From assembly GCA_035248725.1 (NCBI GenBank), contig DATFHG010000068.1, forward strand, positions 1 through 35,529: 35,529 bases of DNA. The letters are read 5' to 3'. Of this stretch, positions 17,113 through 25,790 are shown piece after piece. The stretch is from DASPMP01 sp035248725. GTDB taxonomy: Bacteria > Gemmatimonadota > Gemmatimonadetes > Gemmatimonadales > Gemmatimonadaceae. Within the stretch, counting starts at the first letter, position 1. Every line of letters begins with the position of its first letter. The notes beneath the pieces were generated by a model, which did no database searches, was not told the DNA's origin, and worked only from the letters and a program-made list of their open reading frames with translations. A program made the position numbers and the translations under genes.

Positions 17113-18293
17113 GCGTGAAATCTCGCTCCGTCACGCGCCCGCGCGCGCAGCACCGCGCTCGGCCGGTACCGGTCCTCGCCATATTCGTCCTGCAGCGCCT
17201 CGAGACGCCGATACACCTCTCCGGCACCGATGTCGTCCGCCCACGCGAGCAGTCCGCGCGGGTAATTCACTCCCTTCGTCATCGCGAGGTCGATGTCCTG
17301 CACGGATGCCACCTGAAAGAGGAGCGCGTCCGCAGCCTCGTTGATGAGCATGGCAAGCACGCGATCGAATATCCGCTGGCCGAGCGCGCGATCCTTGCGC
17401 GCCTCCGGTTTCGCCACGCCGTCACCGTACCGGTAATAGCCGGCGCCTGTCTTTCGCCCCAGCAGTCCCGCCTCGACCATGCGTCGCTGCGTCACCGAAG
17501 GCCGATAGCGCGGCTCGTAGCCCATCGCTTCGAACACACTGGTGGTGACGGCGTAGTTCACATCGTTCCCGATCAGATCCATGAGCTCGAAGGGACCCAT
17601 GCGGAAACCACCGATCTCGGTCATGGCCCAATCGATCGTCGCCGTATCGGCGATGCCTTCTTCGTAGATCCGCAACGACTCGCCGTAGAACGGACGCGCC
17701 ACACGGTTCACGATGAACCCGGGCGTGTCGCGCGCGATGACGCTGACCTTGCCCCACTGGTCCACGAGCGCGCGCGATCGGTCGACGATGGTTGCATCAC
17801 TGGTGATCGCACGCACGACCTCCACCAGTGGCAGCACGGGCGCCGGATTGAAGAAATGCAGTCCGACTATCCGGCCGCGGGTACGGCATGCCGCCGCGAT
17901 TCCGGCCACCGACAGCGACGACGTGTTCGTCGCGAGCACGCACTCCTCGCTCACCACCTCTTCGATGGCGCGAAAGGCGCGCTGTTTCGCGCCCAGATCT
18001 TCCACGATCGCTTCGATGATCACGTCGCAATCGCGGAACACCGCGTAATCGTCGTGGATCGCTTCAAGTGTGAGGCGCGACTGTGCGTCGCGTGCAGCTT
18101 CCGCGGTCATTCGCTTCTTTTCCACTTCACGCGCGAACACCTTCTGCAGGCCGGCACGCGCCCTATCTATAGAAGGGGCGTATGCGTCTGCCAGAACGAC
18201 AGGATGGCCGGCGACGGCCGCGACCTGCGCAATGCCGCTCCCCATGGTGCCCGCACCCAGCACTCCAATCCGTTCGCGCGCCGCTTTCGCCAT
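17109..18293 (-). CDS. paaH: 3-hydroxyadipyl-CoA dehydrogenase
   Basis: NAD-dependent oxidation of 3-hydroxyadipyl-CoA to 3-oxoadipyl-CoA. The 394-residue protein has an N-terminal Rossmann domain with GAGTMGSG (13-20), the His-Glu catalytic pair H146 (GLHFFNP) and E158 (VEVV), N123 in NTSS and N196 in VNRVARP. A first C-terminal dehydrogenase domain (DWAMTEIGGFRMGPFELMD) is followed by a second shorter copy (INEAADALLFQVASVQDID), as in PaaH-type enzymes. The start ATG shares one base with the paaG stop (TGATG), and the stop overlaps paaI. Confidence 0.93.
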   Translation of the reverse strand: MAKAARERIGVLGAGTMGSGIAQVAAVAGHPVVLADAYAPSIDRARAGLQKVFAREVEKKRMTAEAARDAQSRLTLEAIHDDYAVFRDCDVIIEAIVEDLGAKQRAFRAIEEVVSEECVLATNTSSLSVAGIAAACRTRGRIVGLHFFNPAPVLPLVEVVRAITSDATIVDRSRALVDQWGKVSVIARDTPGFIVNRVARPFYGESLRIYEEGIADTATIDWAMTEIGGFRMGPFELMDLIGNDVNYAVTTSVFEAMGYEPRYRPSVTQRRMVEAGLLGRKTGAGYYRYGDGVAKPEARKDRALGQRIFDRVLAMLINEAADALLFQVASVQDIDLAMTKGVNYPRGLLAWADDIGAGEVYRRLEALQDEYGEDRYRPSAVLRARARDGARFHA

Positions 18294-19078
18294 CAGCGCC
18301 CTGTGTACGCGGGCTTTCGCTTCTCGAGAAACGCGCTGACGCCCTCGGCATAGTCCGCGGTGCGCCCAACCTGGCGCTGCATCTCCTCTTCCATCTGCAG
18401 CTGACCTTTCAGGTCGTTGGAGAGCGACGCGTTGATGAGCTTCTTCGTGTACGCGAGCGCGCGCGTCGGCATGCTGGCCAGATGCTTCGCCAGCGCCAAC
18501 GCGGTGTCATGCAGAACGGTTCCCGGTACGACGTCGTGCACGAGACCCCACTCGTGCGCTTTCACCGCCGAAAGCTTGTCGCCGAGAAACATGAGCGCCG
18601 CGGCGCGCGCCGGACCGATGAGTCGCGGCAGGAAGAACGAGCCGCCCGTGTCGGGTATCAGCCCGATCTTGCTGAAGCTCTGGATGAACGATGCATCCTC
18701 CGCCGCGATGACGATGTCACACGCGAACGCGAGGTTCGCGCCCGCGCCGGCCGCGACTCCGTTCACCGCGCACACGACCGGCTTTTCCATCTCGCGAATC
18801 GCCTGGACCAGAGGCGTATACACCGAATGCACGATCTCCCCGAGGTCCGCCGACGAGCCGGCGCTCAGCGCTTCACCGAGATCCTGGCCGGCGCAAAAGC
18901 CGCGACCCGCACCGATCAGCATGACCGCTCGAACGGCGGGCTCGCGCGCCGCATCGGCCAGGGCGCTCTGGAGCTCGCGGGCCATGCCGCGGTTGAAGCT
19001 GTTGAGAACGTCCGGCCTGTTCAGCGTGATCGTCGTGACGCCGTGGTCGGTGGCGACGCGGATGAATTGTTGGCTCAT
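18293..19078 (-). CDS. paaG: 1,2-epoxyphenylacetyl-CoA isomerase
   Basis: Crotonase-fold enzyme converting the ring epoxide to oxepin-CoA, the step between PaaABC(E) and PaaZ. The 261-residue protein has the CoA/oxyanion segments CAGQDLGEA (62-70) and NGVAAGAGANLAF (106-118), and D143 in IGLIPDTGGSFFLPRLIG, the Asp-containing loop characteristic of PaaG rather than of two-Glu hydratases. It is first in the overlapping series paaG-H-I-J-Z-DUF2339, so its upstream region (19079-19179, shared with the divergent E1 gene) should carry the promoter. The DNA before its ATG is pyrimidine-rich without a good ribosome binding site. Confidence 0.9.
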   Translation of the reverse strand: MSQQFIRVATDHGVTTITLNRPDVLNSFNRGMARELQSALADAAREPAVRAVMLIGAGRGFCAGQDLGEALSAGSSADLGEIVHSVYTPLVQAIREMEKPVVCAVNGVAAGAGANLAFACDIVIAAEDASFIQSFSKIGLIPDTGGSFFLPRLIGPARAAALMFLGDKLSAVKAHEWGLVHDVVPGTVLHDTALALAKHLASMPTRALAYTKKLINASLSNDLKGQLQMEEEMQRQVGRTADYAEGVSAFLEKRKPAYTGR

Positions 19079-19104
19079 GAGAAAGGGAGAATCCTCGCTT
19101 CACG

Positions 19105-19117
19105 CCGTGCAGCACGG
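19105..19117. promoter_or_regulatory. Palindrome in the paaG / E1 divergent promoter region
   Basis: CCGTGC and GCACGG flank a single A, forming a perfect 13-base inverted repeat within the 101-base gap between paaG and the E1 gene. It could be an operator for a repressor controlling both operons; no regulator is encoded nearby. In a GC-rich genome a palindrome this size may also be chance. Confidence 0.35.
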
Positions 19118-19179
19118 TGAGCATCTAAGTTATGTGACTGTTGCGTCTTAGGTGAGCGCGCCCGATACTTCGTGCTGCC

Positions 19180-21303
19180 ATGGCGCCCTCCTCACTCGCC
19201 AAGACCGCGCCCCGACGCATCGCCTCGGCGTCGAAGCTCGATTGGCGCCGGATCGCCCACTCCACGCTCGTCTCGCGTGCCCTCGACGATCTGGAGGAAG
19301 AGACGAACCGGAACCGCGCGAAGGTGCCGAAAGAGCATCTGGTGCTCTACCAGTTTTCGGCGCGCGGCCACGACGTTCCGCAGACAATCCTCGGCGCCTT
19401 GCTGACGCACAAGCGCGACGCCGCGAGCGCGTACTATCGCTCGCGTCCCTTGCTCCTGTCACTGGGGCTCTCGATCGAGGATGCGCTGGCCAGTCCGCTC
19501 GGCCGTGCCGGAGGCTTCAGCGACGGTCGCGACATCGGCGTCGTGTGCAACATGCCGAACGAGATCGGGCCGATCGTGCTGCCCATGGCCGGCGACGTAG
19601 GCTCGCAATACACGCCGGCCGCGGGCTGGGCGCAGTCGATCCTCTATCATCGCGACGTCCTGGGTGAGAAGGATTGGGATGGCGCCATCGCCGTTGTGCT
19701 GGGCGGTGAGGCGTCGGTGGCGACCAATGGCTTCTGGTCGGCGCTCACCATGGCGACGACCCTCAAGCTCCCGCTGCTCTTCTACGTCGAGGACAATGGC
19801 CTCGGCATCTCGGTGCGCGGTGACGTGCAGACGCCGGGCGGCAACATCGCCGCGAACCTGGCGGCATTCGCGAACCTGCTCGTTCGCGACGGCGACGGAA
19901 CGGATCCGAAGCAGAGTGCGGAGCTTCTGATCGAGTGCGTGAATCACGTTCGCGACGGCCATGGGCCCGCGCTCGTGCATTTGACGGTGCCTCGCCTGTG
20001 CAGCCACTCGGGGCCGGACAATCAGAAGGGCTATCGCACCGAACGCGAGATTGCGTCGGATCTCGAGCGCGATCCGCTTCCCCGACTGAAGCGACACCTC
20101 GTGCCCGACCGCCTGTCGCCGGACGATTGGCGCGGGATCGAGAACGAGGTGAAGCGCGACGTCGACGCCGGCCTCGCCGGAGCACGCGCACGACCCAATC
20201 CGGATCCCGCGACGGTCAAGCGGTTCCTGTACGCGGAGCCCGCGGATGCGGGCGACCAACGCACGCAAGGCGGGCTGTCAGACAAGGAGATCAGCCGGCT
20301 GGGCGGCGCGGATGTTCCGGCGCCATCAGGCGATGCGATTCGGTTCGCCGAGGCCATTCGCCTGACGCTGCGACGCGAGCTGGAGGTCAACCCGAAGGTA
20401 CTCGTCTTCGGCGAGGACGTGGGACGCAAAGGCGGTGTACACCTGGTGACCGAAGGCCTGCAACGCCAGTTCGGCGATCAGCGCGTGTTCGACACGAGTT
20501 TGTCGGAGGAAGGAATCATCGGACGCGCGGTGGGCATGGCCATCTCCGGCCTGATGCCCGTGACGGAGATTCAGTTCCGGAAGTACGCCGACCCCGCGCA
20601 TGAGCAGCTGAACAATTGCGGCACACTGCGCTGGCGCACCGCCAACCGCTTCGCGTCGCCGATCGTCGTACGAATGCCTGGTGGGTTTGGAAAGGACGTT
20701 GGTGACCCCTGGCATTCGCTGAGCGGCGAGGTGCACTGGGCGCACACCTATGGGTGGCAGCTGGCGTACCCGTCCAACGCCCCTGATGCGGTGGGATTGC
20801 TGCGCGCGGCGATGCGCTCGAAGAACCCCACCGTGTTTTTCGAGCATCGCTCGCTGCTGATGACGAGCGACGGCAGCGGGCGCTATCCGGGAGACGAGTA
20901 CGTGCTGCCGTTCGGACGCGCCACGACGCTTCGCGTCGGCAGCGCCATCACCGTGGTCACGTGGGGCGCGATGGTGCATCGTGTTCTCGAGGCGGCGGAC
21001 GCACTGCAGCAGATCGAGGTGATCGACCTGCGCACGATCGCACCGTGGGATCGCAATTGCGTGCTCGACTCGGTGAGGAAGACGGGCCGCTGCCTGATCG
21101 TTCACGAAGACAACATCACCGCCGGCTTCGGCGCGGAGATCGCCGCGACGGTCGCGAGTGATGCTTTCTGGTTCCTCGATGCCCCGGTCGACCGACTCGC
21201 CGTCGAGGACGTGCCAATGCCCTACCATCCTGTCCTGCTCGACGCTGTGCTTCCGGATGCCACGCGCATTACGGAGCGCATCGAGACCCTTCTCCGCAGC
21301 TGA
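19180..21303 (+). CDS. Fused 2-oxoacid dehydrogenase E1 alpha/beta (branched-chain type)
   Basis: Thiamine-diphosphate E1 that decarboxylates a 2-oxoacid and passes the acyl group to a lipoyl E2. Alpha (about 50-340) and beta (about 380-707) parts are in one 707-residue chain, as in some branched-chain 2-oxoacid dehydrogenases. Alpha features: YYRSRPLLLSLGLS (85-98), the ThDP/Mg region GEASVATNGFWSA starting G176-E177, ending EDNGLGIS (204-211), and the loop HSGPDNQKGYRTERE. Beta features: VLVFGEDVGRKGG, FDTSLSEEGIIGRAVGMA, EIQFRKYADPA, and HSLSGEVHWAHTYGW. Canonical G(D/E)G reads GEA here. No E2 or E3 gene lies in the window. It is divergent from paaG; its stop shares a base with the next start (TGATG). 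Substrate is uncertain. Confidence 0.86.
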   Translation: MAPSSLAKTAPRRIASASKLDWRRIAHSTLVSRALDDLEEETNRNRAKVPKEHLVLYQFSARGHDVPQTILGALLTHKRDAASAYYRSRPLLLSLGLSIEDALASPLGRAGGFSDGRDIGVVCNMPNEIGPIVLPMAGDVGSQYTPAAGWAQSILYHRDVLGEKDWDGAIAVVLGGEASVATNGFWSALTMATTLKLPLLFYVEDNGLGISVRGDVQTPGGNIAANLAAFANLLVRDGDGTDPKQSAELLIECVNHVRDGHGPALVHLTVPRLCSHSGPDNQKGYRTEREIASDLERDPLPRLKRHLVPDRLSPDDWRGIENEVKRDVDAGLAGARARPNPDPATVKRFLYAEPADAGDQRTQGGLSDKEISRLGGADVPAPSGDAIRFAEAIRLTLRRELEVNPKVLVFGEDVGRKGGVHLVTEGLQRQFGDQRVFDTSLSEEGIIGRAVGMAISGLMPVTEIQFRKYADPAHEQLNNCGTLRWRTANRFASPIVVRMPGGFGKDVGDPWHSLSGEVHWAHTYGWQLAYPSNAPDAVGLLRAAMRSKNPTVFFEHRSLLMTSDGSGRYPGDEYVLPFGRATTLRVGSAITVVTWGAMVHRVLEAADALQQIEVIDLRTIAPWDRNCVLDSVRKTGRCLIVHEDNITAGFGAEIAATVASDAFWFLDAPVDRLAVEDVPMPYHPVLLDAVLPDATRITERIETLLRS

Positions 21304-23555
21304 TGCCAATCCGTTCCTTCCTGATCGCGGTGATCCTGTGTTCGACGATCACCGCGGCGCTGGGCGCGCAAGCGCCATCACCGGCGCCGTCGGCGGCAGG
21401 TGCGTCGACCGCCGCCCGCGTCGCCGTGGCCGCCATCGCGAGGAGCAAGCCGGTCATCGACGGACGCCTCGACGACGCCGTGTGGCTGGACGCCCCGTTG
21501 CTCAGCGGGTTCGTCCAGCGCGAGCTGCACGAGGGCGAGCCCGTCAGCGAACGCACTGAGGTGCGTGTCATCTCCGACGGCGAGGCGCTGTACATCGGCG
21601 CGTGGATGTACGACCGCACGCCGGCCGGGATCGTGCCGGGCGAGAAGATTCGCGACGTCTCTCTCGACAACAGCGATTACGTCGCCATCATCTTCGACAC
21701 CTTCCACGATCGGCAGAACGGTTTTGTCTTCGCGACGACGCCGGCCGGCATCGAATACGACGGTCAGGTGGCGAAGGAAGGCGAAGGCGGCGGCGTGCAG
21801 CAGTCGAATCAGACGCGCGCCGCCGCGGGGTCCATGGGCGGTTTCAACATCAACTGGGACGCCACCTGGGAAGTGAAGACGTCCATGGACTCGGCGGGCT
21901 GGTACGCGGAATTTCGCATTCCCTATTCCACGCTTCGGTACGCGGGGGGCGCACGTCAGAGCTGGGGCCTGAATGTGGGACGCGGTATCCGTCGGAAGGG
22001 GGAAGATGCGTACTGGGCCTTCGTTCCGCGCCAGTTCAACATCTACCGCCTGTCGCGTGCCGGTACACTCGAGCTCACGCAGCTTCCCACGCCACGCCTG
22101 GCCGTCGTGACACCGTACGTCCTCGGCAGCTCGAACCAGAATTTCGCGCTCTCGCCCATCGGCCATCGTGACGCACAATGGGGAGCTGACGTGAAGTACG
22201 GTGTGACGCCGAGCCTGACGCTGGATCTCACGTACAACACGGACTTCGCGCAAGTGGAGGTCGATCAGCAGCAGACGAACCTCACGCGGTTTCCCCTCTT
22301 CTTCCCCGAGAAGCGGCCGTTCTTTCTGGAGAACGCGGGCTCGTTCTCGGCCGGGACTCCGCAGTCCGTCGACCTGTTCTTCAGCCGGCGCATCGGCATC
22401 GACACACTGGGTCAGGCCGTGCCGATTCGGGGTGGTGGGCGCCTGTCCGGCCGTGTCGCCGGCATGACGCTCGGCGCCCTCGAGATCGTGACCGACGACG
22501 ATGCCGGCGTGCAGCCCGCCAACTCTTACACGGTCGCGCGCCTCACGCGCGAAGTGTCGCGGCGCTCGCGGGTTGGCGCGATCGCCGTCCAACGGGTGGC
22601 CGTGGACAGCGCCGGCGATCGCAACGGCACATATGGCCTGGACGGACGCGTCGGACTGGGCGAGGCATGGACGCTCGACGGGTGGGGCGCGAAGACCGCG
22701 ACGCCGGGGAGCGCGGGCGACGAGTTCGGGTACAGCGCGCGCGCAGCGTACACGACGGCACGGTGGAACAACTCTGCGCGCGTGGTCTCGGTTGGCGACG
22801 CATTCAATCCGGAGGTCGGATTCCTCACGCGCACCGGTGGATTCAGATATTACGAGCTCGCCTTGATGCGACTGGTGCGCGATTCCAACCTGAAATGGCT
22901 CAAGGACTGGAATCCTCACGTCAGCATCCGGAATTATTACCGGCCCGACGGCTACTACGAGAGCGGGTGGCTGCACATGGACCTGACGGAGCTCGAGCTG
23001 GCCAATGGCGGGAAGTTCGGGCCGGAGTTCAACGTCTACCACGAAGGACTGCAGCAGCCGTTCGAGATTTCGCCCGGCGTGACGCTGCCGGTGGGTGGCT
23101 ACACCTACCCGAGTCTGGGGCTCGATTGGACCACCAACCCCAGCGCACCATTCAATGTCGTGCTGCGCAGTGACGTGGGCGGATTTTACGACGGCACGCG
23201 CAATGGCCAGACGCTGACGCTTACCGGGCGGCGCGGTGCGACCATCTCGACGTCGCTGACGTACGACTACCAGCGTGTCTGGCTCGACGAGGGCGACTTC
23301 ACGCGCAATCTCATCCAGACACGCGTGGCGTACTTCTTCACACCACGCATCTTCGTGCAGTCGCTCATGCAGTACAGCAACCAGGCGCGTGCCTGGTCCG
23401 CGAATACGCGCTTTGCGTGGCTCAGCGCCGCCGGAACCGGCCTGTTCGTCGTCTACAACGACGGCGAAATGGCGGACAGCTTTTTCCGCTGGCGTCAGCC
23501 ACAGTCGCGGTCGCTGGTGATCAAGTACGCGCGACAGTTCGGCACGGGCATCTGA
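21303..23555 (+). CDS. DUF5916 / CBM9-like outer-membrane protein
   Basis: A 750-residue exported protein. Signal peptide residues 1-22 (ILCSTITAALGAQ), then an Ala/Pro/Ser-rich spacer, a carbohydrate-binding family-9-like domain (about 45-225: KPVIDGRLDDAVWLDA, DALYIGAW-like strands, DTFHDRQNGFVFATTPAG) and a DUF5916 domain whose hallmark is TRFPLFFPEKRPFFLENAG near residue 330. The C-terminal 350 residues alternate aromatic and polar positions and end in RSLVIKYARQFGTGI, fitting an outer-membrane beta barrel. Function unknown. Members are common in Bacteroidota and Gemmatimonadota, often near peptidases. It follows the E1 gene with a one-base overlap, suggesting a shared message. Confidence 0.87.
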   Translation: MPIRSFLIAVILCSTITAALGAQAPSPAPSAAGASTAARVAVAAIARSKPVIDGRLDDAVWLDAPLLSGFVQRELHEGEPVSERTEVRVISDGEALYIGAWMYDRTPAGIVPGEKIRDVSLDNSDYVAIIFDTFHDRQNGFVFATTPAGIEYDGQVAKEGEGGGVQQSNQTRAAAGSMGGFNINWDATWEVKTSMDSAGWYAEFRIPYSTLRYAGGARQSWGLNVGRGIRRKGEDAYWAFVPRQFNIYRLSRAGTLELTQLPTPRLAVVTPYVLGSSNQNFALSPIGHRDAQWGADVKYGVTPSLTLDLTYNTDFAQVEVDQQQTNLTRFPLFFPEKRPFFLENAGSFSAGTPQSVDLFFSRRIGIDTLGQAVPIRGGGRLSGRVAGMTLGALEIVTDDDAGVQPANSYTVARLTREVSRRSRVGAIAVQRVAVDSAGDRNGTYGLDGRVGLGEAWTLDGWGAKTATPGSAGDEFGYSARAAYTTARWNNSARVVSVGDAFNPEVGFLTRTGGFRYYELALMRLVRDSNLKWLKDWNPHVSIRNYYRPDGYYESGWLHMDLTELELANGGKFGPEFNVYHEGLQQPFEISPGVTLPVGGYTYPSLGLDWTTNPSAPFNVVLRSDVGGFYDGTRNGQTLTLTGRRGATISTSLTYDYQRVWLDEGDFTRNLIQTRVAYFFTPRIFVQSLMQYSNQARAWSANTRFAWLSAAGTGLFVVYNDGEMADSFFRWRQPQSRSLVIKYARQFGTGI

Positions 23556-23612
23556 CCCATTGAGTCGCCTTTCGCACCCGGTTAGCCTCCGTGTTCATCC
23601 CACGTTGAGGAT

Positions 23613-24221
23613 ATGACTTTGCGCTATCGCGGGTTCGCTCTGATCGGCCTGCTGTCGGTCATCGCGGCATGCAGCAGTGACAAGACGACGGGTGTGAATG
23701 GGAACGTCTCCGGGTCGGTGTCGTTCACGTATTCCGGCGCGGGTCAGACCAACGCGACCTACGCGGCGACTGGCGCCATCTCATCGACCACGTCCTCCAG
23801 CGCGGCGTACACGAAGACGTGGGCGGCCGCATATAAGGACAACGCAGATCAGAGCACGAATCTCGTCGCCAACCTGGTGCGCGGCAGCAAATCCGACCTG
23901 CTCGTGATCACCATGGCGTCGCAGTCGACCGGCAATACCACCATCGATTCCAACTGCAACAGCACGTCCACCACGGCCTGCACCGACGTCGTACTGGCCA
24001 TTGGGGTGAGCTCGGATGGGTCGAACTTCGATTACGTGTGCGTGCTGGAATCGGGCAGCGTATCGATCACGTCGCTGTCGGGGAGCAACGCGCAGGGGAC
24101 ATTCTCGGGCGCCGGGACGTGCACGCAGACGGTGCAACCGTTCGCGACGAGCACCTGGACGGTGACGAACGGCAGTTTCAATGTTCCGGTGCTCGCGAGT
24201 CCGCCTCAGGTCGGCGGTTAG
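23613..24221 (+). CDS. Ser/Thr-rich putative lipoprotein
   Basis: A 202-residue protein of no recognised family. The N-terminus is a lipoprotein signal with lipobox IAAC (LLSVIAACSSDKTTG). The mature part is rich in Ser, Thr, Gly and Asn, with predicted beta strands (VSGSVSFTYSGAG, TSTWTVTNGSFNVP) and four more cysteines (SNCNSTSTTAC, YVCVLE, GTCTQ) that could make two disulfides. It is probably anchored in the outer or inner membrane facing the periplasm. It lies 57 bases after the DUF5916 gene and may belong to the same transcript; GAGG precedes the ATG closely. The stop TAG overlaps the convergent paaD stop in the four bases TTAG. Confidence 0.76.
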   Translation: MTLRYRGFALIGLLSVIAACSSDKTTGVNGNVSGSVSFTYSGAGQTNATYAATGAISSTTSSSAAYTKTWAAAYKDNADQSTNLVANLVRGSKSDLLVITMASQSTGNTTIDSNCNSTSTTACTDVVLAIGVSSDGSNFDYVCVLESGSVSITSLSGSNAQGTFSGAGTCTQTVQPFATSTWTVTNGSFNVPVLASPPQVGG

Positions 24222-24721
24222 ATCGGCTTGAATTCCTCGAACGGCTGACGGCAGTCGTCGCACACGTGGATCGACTTGCAGGCTGTCGATCCGAATTCGC
24301 TCTCGAGCGTCGTGTGCGACGAGCCGCAGAACGGGCAGCGCACCGCGGGACGCCGCCGCCCGAGCTGCACGGGGGCATCGTGTTCGGCCGGCCCGGGTGG
24401 AGCGATGCCATACGCGCGCAGCTTTTCGCGCGCCTCCGCGGGAATCCAGTCCGTGGTCCACGCCGGTGTGTAGCGCGTGCGCACTTCGACGCGTCCCACA
24501 CCGTGATCGCGCAGCGCCTGCGCGATGTCGCGCTCGATGACGGCCATTGCCGGACATCCGGAATACGTCGGCGTGACGGTCACGCGCGCGCCGTTCTCGA
24601 GCAGCTCCACGTCGCGCACGATCCCGAGCTCGACGACGTTCAGTACGGGCACCTCGGGATCCATCACGCTCTCGAGGACCCGCATCAAGGCCTCGCGCGA
24701 GAGCGACGCGGCTGGCTTCAC
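24218..24721 (-). CDS. paaD: 1,2-phenylacetyl-CoA epoxidase subunit PaaD (MIP18 family)
   Basis: Accessory protein of the phenylacetyl-CoA epoxidase, related to DUF59/MIP18 Fe-S assembly factors and thought to help mature the diiron or Fe-S components. From GTG 24721 the product has 167 residues, the usual PaaD size. The N-terminal MIP18 region has DPEVPVLNVVELGIV and the Cys loop PTYSGCPAM. The C-terminal zinc-ribbon-like domain has CPFCGSSHTTLES followed by ACKSIHVCDDC. The frame is open further upstream, but GTG 24721 overlaps the paaC stop as GTGA, the same geometry as paaB/paaC; GTG 24724 is equally possible. It is the last paa gene of this run; no paaE follows. Confidence 0.9.
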   Translation of the reverse strand: MKPAASLSREALMRVLESVMDPEVPVLNVVELGIVRDVELLENGARVTVTPTYSGCPAMAVIERDIAQALRDHGVGRVEVRTRYTPAWTTDWIPAEAREKLRAYGIAPPGPAEHDAPVQLGRRRPAVRCPFCGSSHTTLESEFGSTACKSIHVCDDCRQPFEEFKPI

Positions 24722-25473
24722 CACGAGGCCCCAGGATGTTGTCGCTGGAGCACCTGCATCTCCGCGAGCATGTGGCCGAGGTGCTCGGTGTGCTTCCCCA
24801 GCCTTCCGCCGCGCTGCATCCATGCGACGTCAGGCGTAGCGATTCCCGCGCGTCCGAGCACGTCCATCACCTGGCTCTTCCACGGCGTCTCGAGCGCGGA
24901 GGCATCCACCGCCAGCCGCTGCGACACGAGACGCTGCTCGACGTCGTCGGTGAGAAACAGCTCGCCCGTGTAACGCCACAGGTCGTTCACCGCTGCCTGC
25001 AAACGCTCATGGCTTTCGTCGGTGCCGCCGCCGAGCCTGAGCACCCACTCGCCGGAATGGCGCACATGATATCGCGATTCCTTGTGCATCTTCGCTGCGA
25101 TGCCGGCGAGGTCGTCGTTCGCCGCCTGACGCAGGGCGTCCGAGAGGAGCAGCGAGTACGTGCTGAAGAAGAACTGCCGCGCAATCGTCACGGCGAAGTC
25201 GCCCTTCGGCAGCTCCACCAGCAGGCAGTTGCGGTAGTCGATGCCGTCCCGGAGAAATGCGAGCGCGTCGGCGTCGCGCCGCTTCCCCTCCTTGTCTGCC
25301 GCGAGCGTCAACAGGAGGTTGGCGTGTCCGATGAGATCGAGGGCAATGTTCGCGAGCGCGATGTCCTCCTCGAGAATCGGCGCGTGCCCACACCACTCCG
25401 ACAGCCGGTGACCGAGCACCAGACGGTCGTCCGCGAGACGCAGCAGATACTCGACCTCGTCGTGCGCACTCAC
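24718..25473 (-). CDS. paaC: 1,2-phenylacetyl-CoA epoxidase structural subunit PaaC
   Basis: Structural partner of PaaA in the diiron oxygenase that epoxidises the aromatic ring of phenylacetyl-CoA. The 251-residue, mostly helical protein has the family segments RLADDRLVLGHRLSEWCGH near 12-30, ALANIALDLIGHA, DALAFLRDG and FFFSTYSLLLSDAL, and MHKESRYHVRHSGEWVLRLGGGT near 128-150. PaaC keeps the ferritin-like fold but is not the catalytic diiron subunit. The GTG start overlaps the paaB stop (GTGA) and its stop overlaps paaD, so the four subunits are probably co-translated in fixed ratio. Confidence 0.95.
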   Translation of the reverse strand: MSAHDEVEYLLRLADDRLVLGHRLSEWCGHAPILEEDIALANIALDLIGHANLLLTLAADKEGKRRDADALAFLRDGIDYRNCLLVELPKGDFAVTIARQFFFSTYSLLLSDALRQAANDDLAGIAAKMHKESRYHVRHSGEWVLRLGGGTDESHERLQAAVNDLWRYTGELFLTDDVEQRLVSQRLAVDASALETPWKSQVMDVLGRAGIATPDVAWMQRGGRLGKHTEHLGHMLAEMQVLQRQHPGASW

Positions 25474-25790
25474 ATCCGTACGCCCGTCGGCACCTTGTAG
25501 AACTGCGGATGCCGATACGGTTTGTCGTTGCCGGGATCGAAGAACGGCCCCATGTCGTCCGGCGTCGACGCCGTGATCTCGCGCGTCGGGACGACCCAGA
25601 TGTTGTTGCCCTCACCGCGCCGCGCGTACACGTCGCGCGCATTCTGCAGCGCCTGTTCCGCATCCACCGCGTGCACGCTGCCGACATGCTCGTGCGGCGC
25701 GCCGTCTCCGGGTTGAACGAAGACTTCCCAGAGCGGCCACTGGGAGTCTCCTGCGGGTCGCGGGTCGCTGGTCGCGGGGCGCGGCGTCAT
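25470..25790 (-). CDS. paaB: 1,2-phenylacetyl-CoA epoxidase subunit PaaB
   Basis: Small subunit bridging PaaA-PaaC dimers in the epoxidase complex. From ATG 25790 the product has 106 residues. The PaaB core is WPLWEVFVQPGDGAPHEHVG, HAVDAEQALQNARDVYARR and NNIWVVPTREITAS, ending FYKVPTGVRM. The start overlaps the paaA stop (ATGA); the frame is open 20 codons further upstream but those residues are Arg/Gly-rich and lie inside paaA. The first 15 or so residues (TPRPATSDPRPAGDSQ) are a short extension before the conserved WP(L)WEVF start. Confidence 0.94.
   Translation of the reverse strand: MTPRPATSDPRPAGDSQWPLWEVFVQPGDGAPHEHVGSVHAVDAEQALQNARDVYARRGEGNNIWVVPTREITASTPDDMGPFFDPGNDKPYRHPQFYKVPTGVRM

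Noticed and set aside
19081..19100. Partial similarity to the dispersed repeat (GAAGCGAGGATTCTC on the minus strand) before paaG
   Set aside because: Only about half of the repeat is recognisable, with mismatches, so a second copy cannot be supported.
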